Source of the DNA: Pontederia crassipes
Lineage: Eukaryota > Streptophyta > Magnoliopsida > Commelinales > Pontederiaceae
Assembly (NCBI GenBank): GCA_030549335.1
Contig: CM060193.1
Span: 60,541,146-60,605,145, forward strand
Length of the DNA stretch: 64,000 bases
Direction: 5' to 3'
Both the position numbers and the translations under genes were made by a program. How positions within the stretch are numbered: position 1 is the stretch's first letter; every line of letters begins with the position of its first letter. Shown here piece by piece: positions 46,601 through 64,000 of this stretch. A model generated the notes under the pieces. That model made no database searches. It worked only from the letters and a program-made list of their open reading frames with translations, and had not been told where the DNA came from.

Positions 46601-48355
46601 GCATTGCATATATGTATATGTATACCCAAGTGATGTTGAACTTTTTAGTATGAAAACAGATGAAATGATGGTAAAAATAAAATGTGTTTATCAAATGTGT
46701 ATGTGCTAATTCAGCGTTTCCCATCATTGTTCAATGGTCTGACTGGGCTCAATCAGTTGAAGTAATTTTTTATTTAAAATATTATTATTATTAATTTCGA
46801 AAATATAATAGGAACAAAACCATAAAAATATAAAATATTGAATAATAATATATAAATTATATTATCTAATGGAAATTATATTATTTGTTTGTTCAACAAA
46901 TTTATGAATTTGTTTTTCATGTATTTTTATATTATCTTCCCTCCATCAATTCAAATCAATTTCCTTATACTGATGTCCTTCTCTAATTCACCTCTAATAA
47001 TCCTATCAATTCAAATAAACTTTTCTATATTAATTCAAATCAATTTCCTCATACTTATTTCCTATTTTAATTCGCCTCCTATAATCTTCCTTAATTATAT
47101 ATCTCTATCACTTATTTTATTTCCTATTTCTCTCTCTTTCAAATTTTCTATGAATATTTCATCATTATACTTTCCTTATTTTCTCCTTTTTTTTCAAAAT
47201 TTTAGTGTTGTTTTTTTAATATTTTGACAAAAAAGAAAACCTGGATCAAACTTTCTCCTTTTCAACCTAGGTAGTTTGATCCAGTTCAAACTAGTTTTTT
47301 TTTTTTTAAGATATGGTAAACCGAACCAACCTTACCTTCAATTCGAGGATAATTCGATCAGATCGGCTTCAATTTTAAGACATTGAAAAAGAAAACTTTC
47401 CATCTCCACAGGGACGGAAAATACTTTTGGGGTGTTGGGGGGCGCTAAAATTACAATAAGAAATATTGTTTTTTTTTAAATTAATAAATGTATAATGACT
47501 TAAGATTTATATTGACCTATTGTACATATTATTATTTATAAAAAATGTATTTATATAATAGATCGATCGAACCCACGTATAATAAGAATAGAAATTATTT
47601 GATACCTTGAAACATAAATAAATATCATAGAAAACAATCCATATATATTCTTTGCTAACGCCATAGATTCATTTTCATTCTTTTAAGAATGAAATTCGGG
47701 CCATTATTATCTTCTTCTTTTTTGTCCGTCCCGATGTCTGGAAAGCGATATCGATGGTCCAACTCGCGCAGCACTATTGAACGCAATTATCTACATATTA
47801 AAAGTCGATTCATCATTAAATCCAACTAATCCTGTTAGGGTCGCCGCGAGTCATATACCTACAACCATTATTATCTGATATTCTACATCTTCCCGACTTT
47901 GGCAATGGACAGTTTTTCGTGAGTTTTTTTTTTAAAACAAAAAGTTTACCGCTCCATCCAAGAATCCGATGATAAACTCAATGGCTTCCATGAGATTGAA
48001 CAAGAAAAAAAGAGAAAAAAAAATTGAAGATATGTGAGAGAAACAATTTCCACTTGTTTAGATATCCACCGAGACCACAAGAATTCGAGGCTGAGACGTA
48101 CTTACGACATGCCCCCAGTGTACAAGTGTTCTGTAATTAGTGGCCCTGAAAAATTGCATGGATAAGAGAGAGAAAAAAAAAGAAAAAGGAAACAATGTCT
48201 GATGCAACGGAAGAGGTAGAAGGAAAGGCTGGAAAGCAAAAGAAACCAAGCCATAAACTTGTAGCTCTTCTCTGTATCTACTGATCTACTCTCTCTCACA
48301 CACACACACAGAACATCGGATCAGTTGAAGCAGAGCTCCGAGTGAAGCGGCAGGC
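46600..48355. other. AT-rich intergenic DNA
   Basis: No gene. A short inverted repeat, CTGGATCAAAC (47241-47251) and GTTTGATCCAG (47274-47284), lies in it. The last 100 bp hold the leader of the PPD4-like gene with a (CT)n(CA)n tract at 48289-48310. Confidence 0.55.
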
Positions 48356-50835
48356 ATGAGCTCGAACTTGTCAGCCACCTCCTGCAGCTCTTTCAGACAT
48401 GGATGCAGACACCAGCGCGATTCCTTCCATCAACGCAAGAGGCCCTGCGCCGTGGCAGTGATGAAGAGGACGGAAGCCTCTGATGCAGGGGATGAGAAGA
48501 GAGGCGTGGGGCTGTTGGGTAGGAGGCCTGCATTGGCCTCCGGGCTGTCGTTGGTTTCTGGGGTGCTGCTGGGGTTTCCCGGAGATCATGCCATGGCCGT
48601 GAAGCAGGGCTTCTTGGCTGGCAGGATCCCGGGCTTGTCTGAGCCTGACGAAAATGGTTAGTTCTTTTCTGTTCTGTTCCTTTTATTTTCTTTCTTTTTT
48701 TTTCAGATTTGGAACAGGTTATCATGTTATGTGTGGATCTTTTTGTTCAGATTTGAATGCTATCTTGTGTAGTTTCCCTTAATTTGTTACGTGTAGGAAA
48801 GTTTCTACCTGCAATTATGCAAGAACAGTCAACAAAGCCCTGAAGTCGTAGTCGCCATTTTCCTTAGAAACGTATTAAAGATTTCTAGCATTTCATTTCC
48901 TTTTGTTGATTAGTTTTATTTCTTGAAAACAACATAAGTTTCAATAACAGGTACAAGGATTGGTACTGTCCTGAACAGATGCTGTCAATGTTTTTCGGTC
49001 TATCAACAACAAAGCCTCGGCTAAAAATACTTGTATATATACACCCAGCTGTTGGCGTAGTGACTCGACCTTGGGTTGGGTGTGCAAGGTGTGAATGTCA
49101 TCACCACTAGGAGAATTGCTGGTGTTTTGCTCTGAACAAGAACGTGTGTAAGAATTAGTAGTCAAAAAGAGCTGCAAGGAAGCAAATCCAGGTGCAAGAA
49201 AAAAAAAAGAACTTGCAGCATCACTGCTAGGTTCATGGTCAAATGCATAGGAAATGTCAACTTTAGATATAAAACGGGCACCAGAAGTCTACTTAGAGAA
49301 TCTAACTCGAGAACTTTTCATCCGTCTACTTTTGCACCACAAAGTAGGCAACTTTCAGACTTGTAAGAAGGAAACTTGCCACTTTATTATCTTCTTTTGG
49401 TCAAACCATTTTGCTATCTTTTTTAGTTAGCTTTGGTAGAAAAAAAAAAGAGTAAAAAGCATGTTCAAGAATCAACGCTGCCTTGAAATTGAATGAAATT
49501 TGAGGGAAGAAATTGCTCAGACAGGTTGGAGGACGTATCAAAGACCAGAGGACAAGTCTGGAGGGCATGGAGTGGGCTGGAGTCCAATTATTCCATACGC
49601 CTTCAGAGTTCCCCAAGGATGGGAAGAGGTATATAATCTTGTAATCTTTAGAATCAAATTGTATCACAATAACTGCATCTCATGGGTCTGTGTGGTGATT
49701 TCTTTTCTGAAGTAAATGATTCATAAACATGTCATGAGTGCTGCATCTTTAAATACTTGCAGGCATTTGGGTCATAAAACATACACTTGTTTTATTTTCA
49801 GGTTCCTGTATCAATAGCTGATCTTGGTGGCACAGAGATTGATTTAAGATTTGCGAGTTCACAGGGTCGCTTATTTGTTATTGTGGCTCCTGTTAGAAGA
49901 TTTGCAGGTACTTAGATCTTCCATGTGGAGTAAGCGCATTAAGTTCATACTAGAGTGAAAAAAATTGCAACAGCCATCTGAATTCTGAATTATAATGCAC
50001 CCCTTCCAGTTTACTGTTTCTCATCTTCGGATGAGATCTAACTCTCAAGGTCCTTGTTTATAATAATGACGCATTAGCATTTTGAAGATGGATATCTTGT
50101 GACATCAGAGGAATGAATGAAAATTCTTGCCATCTATCAAGCACATCATTTTTGCTAGTTATTGTAGGATCTCTTGTTGCAATAAAATTTCTATAGAAAA
50201 TCTAATATAAGGTCATAGGAGAATAAGCTCATATAATTTCAGGTCTTCTATGTGCCTTTGTAGAAAGACTAGTTTAATCAGGTTAAAATGTGAATGTACC
50301 ACACAATAAAAATAGTTTGCAAATCTGTAACCTCGCTCAGAAACCAAAGAGGCAACTTAGTTATGTTGTTTCAGAATTGTTGTATCTCTCATCCATGTAA
50401 AGTTCACTTTTTTTGTTACATCGCTCAAGAATTCGATTGTGATACAGATATTGAAGGGGATGCAACAATTGAGCAGATCGGCACACCTGACAAGGTGATC
50501 AACGCCTTTGGGCCAGAAGTGATTGGCGAGAACGTTGAAGACAAGGTACTGAGCTCAGTAGTTGCAGAGCATGAAGGAAGGAAATATTACCAGTTCGAAC
50601 TGGAACCACCTCATGTACTGATCACAGCTACCGCAGCAGGGAACAGACTCTACCTGTTCAGTGTAACAGGGAATGGTATGAGATCTCCTACCAATTCCTC
50701 TCATCTCTCGCCGGATACACAACAATCCTTGGATTATGACACTTTGCAATATTTGATCATTTTTGTGCAGGTCTTCAATGGAAGAGGCACTACAAGGATT
50801 TGAAGCAGATTGCCCAATCTTTTCGTGTGATATAG
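48356..50835 (+). CDS. PPD4: PsbP-domain protein of the thylakoid lumen (PPD4-like), 5 exons
   Basis: Exons 48356-48656, 49525-49628, 49802-49907, 50430-50675 and 50771-50835 join in frame and encode 273 residues. The N-terminus is a bipartite plastid signal: an S/R-rich transit part, then twin arginine (G-R-R-P-A-L-A) and a hydrophobic stretch ending A-M-A (residue about 80), which suggests Tat-dependent import into the thylakoid lumen. The mature part has the PsbP/Mog1 fold signature: G-W-S-P-I-I-P-Y-A-F-R-V-P; V-S-I-A-D-L-G-G-T-E-I-D-L-R-F-A; A-F-G-P-E-V-I-G-E-N-V; Y-Y-Q-F-E-L-E-P-P-H; G-N-R-L-Y-L-F-S-V-T-G-N-G; and W-K-R-H-Y-K-D-L. From memory of the Arabidopsis family this matches PPD4 best; its exact role in photosystem function is poorly known. 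The intron 3 acceptor (exon 4 start at 50430, CTCAAG/AATTCG) is the least certain join. Converges with the FTSHI4-like gene. Confidence 0.92.
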
Positions 50836-51859
50836 TGCATGATAGAGATGGCAACTCTTTCTGATAGCCAAAAATTGAGATTTGTAAATGGCATACCCAC
50901 ATTCATCAAAGGCAGTAGTAGCACATTCTGAAGATGGTTTTTCCACATTAATTGTGGTGCATTCATATTTCTCAGTAAATTTTCAATATATCTTTTTTAA
51001 CAGTTATAGTGGGAATAAGATGGAATGCAAAAATTTTAAAAAAAACTTTTTTATTCTATTCTAGTATAAACCATCATTCATCGGTAATGATATCCAGGAA
51101 CCACAACACCATTTCTTGGTCACTCAATGTCATGCAAATACCATTAATTTTGTTGGCCAGAACATGGCGTTCAGAGTTGGTAATTACAATATCCACAAGG
51201 AATGCAATTTCAGTTATTTCTCCAGACACCGTAAAAATGTAAGTACACTGTCGCTTTAGTATCATGACAAAACTGTCCAAGTAAAAAGCTTTCATTTTTG
51301 CATCAATGTTTCCTCAGCTTTTATGCCATTCAATGACTGTGCAAACAGAAACATAACGTATCCAATAACTAATCAAAAGAAATGGCCGGCCAATTGAAAG
51401 CCATTCTGGGGAACGATCAGCTGACAGCACCGAGTTATCTATATCACATTAATATGTACCAACATGCTTGAAAGTGCGACACCATCTCCAGCTGTGGTGC
51501 TTGATTTTGGCTGCCATTTTGGGGATGAGAGCAACTGACATCCAAAAGATGAACTTTGGAGAAAACTTTCTCCCACAATGTCGGAGCGGATAGCAGTATC
51601 TAGTTAGGATCAGGCCTTGCACCATCCTTGAGGGAATGAACGACATGTCTGGAATATTCAGCCGAAGCACAATGAAATTATCACCATAATGTCTGTGTAT
51701 CAAGTGATTGTTACAACTTACAACCTAAATACAACGAAATGCAGGTTAACAGGTAAAACATCATATCAAGCCTAAATATCAAGTAACTCAATGAAAAAGA
51801 AGAAAACCATTTCATAAGACAACAATTCATAACTCTTACCAAATACTTTGGATAAGTTG
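50836..51859. other. Shared 3' region of two convergent genes
   Basis: About 1 kb between the stop of the PPD4-like gene and the stop of the FTSHI4-like gene; holds both 3' UTRs. No further gene seen; frames here lack exon partners. Confidence 0.6.
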
Positions 51860-61276
<9,417 letters not shown>

Positions 61277-63488
61277 GTTCCGTTATCCGTCTCGGAGCGG
61301 CAGCTCTCGAGTGGAGGGAGGAGGGTTTAAGGATTCAGCAGCTTCGACATTTTTATCCATCGAGGTGACGGCGATTTGTTCTGGTGGAACGGATAAAAAT
61401 GATAACGGGTCGGATGGAGAGCAGAAATCGATCCGATTTAATTAAGGATGATAGGCGCAATTGTATTTTGAGATCGTCACGGGTAGAGATTGATTAAATC
61501 CGATTCGTAAACAAATTCGATCTAATTGGCCGAGTTTGATTTGGTCGGATTAATTTTATTTTTTTATTTTTTTTACACAACTCGACCATTTTTTTAAAAA
61601 AAAATTTCTTTTTAATTTTTAATATAAAAAAATATTTACTATTTTATTTTAATTTAAAATATTTTTAGACATAAAAAATATGATTTTAAATATCTACGTA
61701 TTATTCTCTATTTAAAATATATTATTTTATATATATTTAATGTTAGATGATATAAAACACTTTAAATTAAATAAAAAATTATTTAAAAATTTAAAAAAAA
61801 AAGTTGAATTGTCGAGTAAGATCAAATCGGGTTGGATTTTTTCAACCCGACCTGAACACCCTAGATGTTAATAGTCTCAAGTTTAATTCATAAATTATTA
61901 TTTTATTCAGAATTTATTCTGATCGTTCGAATTAATAGTCTTGAACATGCGTGATTCTCGATTGAAAAAAAAACGATCCGATGAAAGGTATTTGTGCATT
62001 TATCAAATAGTTTTTTTTTCAATTGCAGCATGGTTTTAGTTCTTTTTTCCTGTTATTTATCCGCGTAAAGATCCATGTGATTAAAGGTATTGATTCATGG
62101 ATCAAATAGTTCTTTTTTCCAATTGCAGGATAGTTTTTTGCTTCTTCTTTTTTTTTCTTTTTATCCCTTTAAGATAGATCTGATTTTTCTTTCATTTGTA
62201 TGACTGATTCCGGAACCTTAGACACAAGAGGACGATTGAGTGAAATATAGTATAATTTTACTTATTTTAAACCGGTGAAAAAAAAAGATAAAAGTGATGG
62301 TTCTTTACTTTGCAATTTGCATTTAATAAATTAGAAATAATCTTTTTTATGGATAATAATGTTTGAAAATATAATAAATAACATATCTGCATTAATATTT
62401 CATATTAGTAGGTTACTAATATTGGTATATATTATATAATATTAATTATGTCTATATCTTTATAATTATTATAAATAATATCATTTTAGTAAATTATTAT
62501 AGTTAACACATCCAATCGCGACGCCACTTAATTGTCCAATCCAATCGTCAATCCGATTATAAAAATATTGCCTCAATTCCCTCCCCTCTTTCCATTTATA
62601 TTTTTCTTATTTATATTATTGATGTATATGACTAAAATTCATTATCGTACTATTTATCAATTTAGATTCTTATCTGACTCCCTTATTCATTATACCTATT
62701 TATCAAATTAAATTCTTATCCCACTCCCCTATTCATTTTACCAAGGTATAAGTAGAAAGACCATAAAAAAATTGATATTAAAGTTTATCATATAATGAAT
62801 TTATAGATTCACATATGTTATAGCCCACATGAACAATGAAGTCTTCAAGAATACTATGAATTTAATTATAATTTACTGTTCAAGAAAGCTCTTACTACAT
62901 GATAATTGATTATTAAATGTTTATTTTATAACGAATGCTTATATTCGGAGTAGCTATTTTATTACGTATTATTATTACATTATCTTACTAGACATTATGC
63001 TTAAAAATTTTTTATAGGTAAGGAATGCTAGCATTAAGGAGGATATACATACCAAAACTAGTATAATAGCCATCAAATCTCGTAAGGAGGATATATGATC
63101 CTTATCACGTGAGGGCTATCAAATCTCGCCCTTATAAGTGGATAATCATAATACTTAATTATTGGATCAAAACTAATAAATCACAACCATCCATTCAATA
63201 CAATATAAATAACATATTAAGACAGACAGACAAGGAAGACAAGGAAAAAAACGTAAGTGTTCCTTATCTCATCTTGTTCTCTATCATCTTCACCATCAAA
63301 TTTTTATTTAATTGTGATAAATTATTTGAGAGATTCAATCATGTATTTTTGGATGGGAATTTAATGGTGTAAAAAATAAGAAATAAGTTGAGATAAGGAA
63401 CACCAACATTGAATTCAATAATTAAAGTGACAATAGTATTAACCATATGAACAATGTTAACAAAAAATAATGATGAAAAGCTATGGCT
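61277..63488. other. Promoter side of FTSHI4-like gene and AT-rich intergenic DNA
   Basis: The first 100 bp are GC-richer and hold the FTSHI4 leader. The rest is AT-rich with no gene. Confidence 0.5.
61510..61863. mobile_element. Diverged TAGGGGTGTTCA-family MITE, copy 3 (fragment)
   Basis: The right end CAACCCGACCTGAACACCCTA matches the family's terminal repeat. An AT-rich core precedes it, and GATTTGGTCGGATTAATTTT at about 61540 matches the family's internal layout. The left terminus is diverged or lost. Confidence 0.55.
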
Positions 63489-64000
63489 CACTAGAAGCAA
63501 AACGCTGATTACAGACGATTTTGATCATCTGTAATCAGCTCAAAAATCGTCGGTAATACAATTTTCGACGATTTTTCGGACGGAATCGATCCCTTGGAAA
63601 AATGGTCGTCATAAATTGATTTGCGACGGTTGAAAATAATTCATCAAAAATATCGACGGTTCTAACTGTCCGAAAATATTCGGCCGATAGTTTTAACCGT
63701 CGAAAAAGTCCTGGCGGTTGCAACCATCGAAAGTTTTCGACGGTTGCAACCGTTCGAAAAGTCCGGCGGTTCCAACCGTCGAAAGTTTTCAACGGCCGCA
63801 ACTATCGAAACTTTCGACAGTCGTCGAAACTTTCGGCGGTCGTTGCAACCATCGATCTTTCGACAGTCGCAACCGTCGCAAAGAATTTTTTAAAAATAAA
63901 AAAAAATTAGCGACGGCCCGATCCGGCCGCCTGCGGCCAAATCCGACAAGCAGCGGCCAGATCCGTATATATAATATATAAGTGAAAAGATGGGAAAGCG
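63489..64000 (-). mobile_element. CACTA transposon, copy 4 (runs off the window)
   Basis: It starts CACTAGAAGCAAAACGCTGATTAC, homologous to the reverse complement of the right end of copy 2 (CACTACTAGAAAAATGCTGATTAC). CGACGG/CAACCGTCG palindromes follow, then a GC-rich GATCCGGCCGCCTGCGGCC block (63920-63960) equal to the leader end of copy 2. The element is therefore in minus orientation and continues beyond 64000. The terminal repeat has drifted. Confidence 0.8.

Noticed and set aside
47241-47284. 11-bp inverted repeat CTGGATCAAAC/GTTTGATCCAG
   Set aside because: Short, isolated, no target duplication; not enough for a mobile-element or terminator call.

Overview
This is nuclear plant DNA. 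Genes carry many GT..AG introns, intergenic DNA is AT-rich with long (TA)n tracts, and Ty1-copia, CACTA, hAT-like, LINE and gypsy-like sequences fill most of the space. Two genes (class III peroxidase and the PLP enzyme) have very GC-rich exons in AT-rich surroundings, which is typical of monocots. I infer a monocot, probably not a grass, but cannot name the species. There are no bacterial-type features and no rRNA, tRNA or CRISPR that I can see.

Layout. 1-4600: a minus-strand Ty1-copia retrotransposon, complete except for most of its 3' LTR, with a gag-pol frame open for at least 1,357 codons. 4601-8640: GA-rich, TA-rich and AT-rich DNA without a convincing gene. 8641-9609: a short CACTA element with TSD TAT, about 220 bp upstream of the TATA box of a small gene (9965-10183). 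13116-15906: an internally deleted copia element with two short LTRs. 16302-16763: a hAT-like MITE. 17406-18904: a second short CACTA element with TSD TTA. 18905-23248: AT-rich DNA with probable MITE relics. 23249-33204: a probable gypsy-type LTR split by a large CACTA element (23882-31868, TSD ATG) that carries decayed TNPD-like and TNPA-like genes.

33742-35052: class III peroxidase, 4 exons. 35053-43157: AT-rich DNA with a dispersed, LTR-like repeat family. 43158-46128: class V aminotransferase-fold PLP enzyme, 5 exons. 48356-50835: PsbP-domain thylakoid lumen protein (PPD4-like), 5 exons. 51860-61276: FTSHI4-like inactive FtsH, 16 exons on the minus strand, convergent with the PPD4-like gene. 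A hAT-like MITE and a LINE remnant lie in its introns. 63489-64000: the start of a fourth CACTA element that runs off the window.

How it fits together. The PPD4-like and FTSHI4-like proteins both act in the chloroplast, but nothing suggests more than chance neighbourhood. The strongest non-gene signal is the CACTA family: one long decayed element and three related short or partial ones share termini and dense CGACGG palindromes. The two complete short copies keep a TATA box plus a CT/GC-rich leader but no transposase. I found no clearly novel biological system. The items most worth a second look are that CACTA family, the dispersed LTR-like repeat, and the copia frame that runs into its own LTR.
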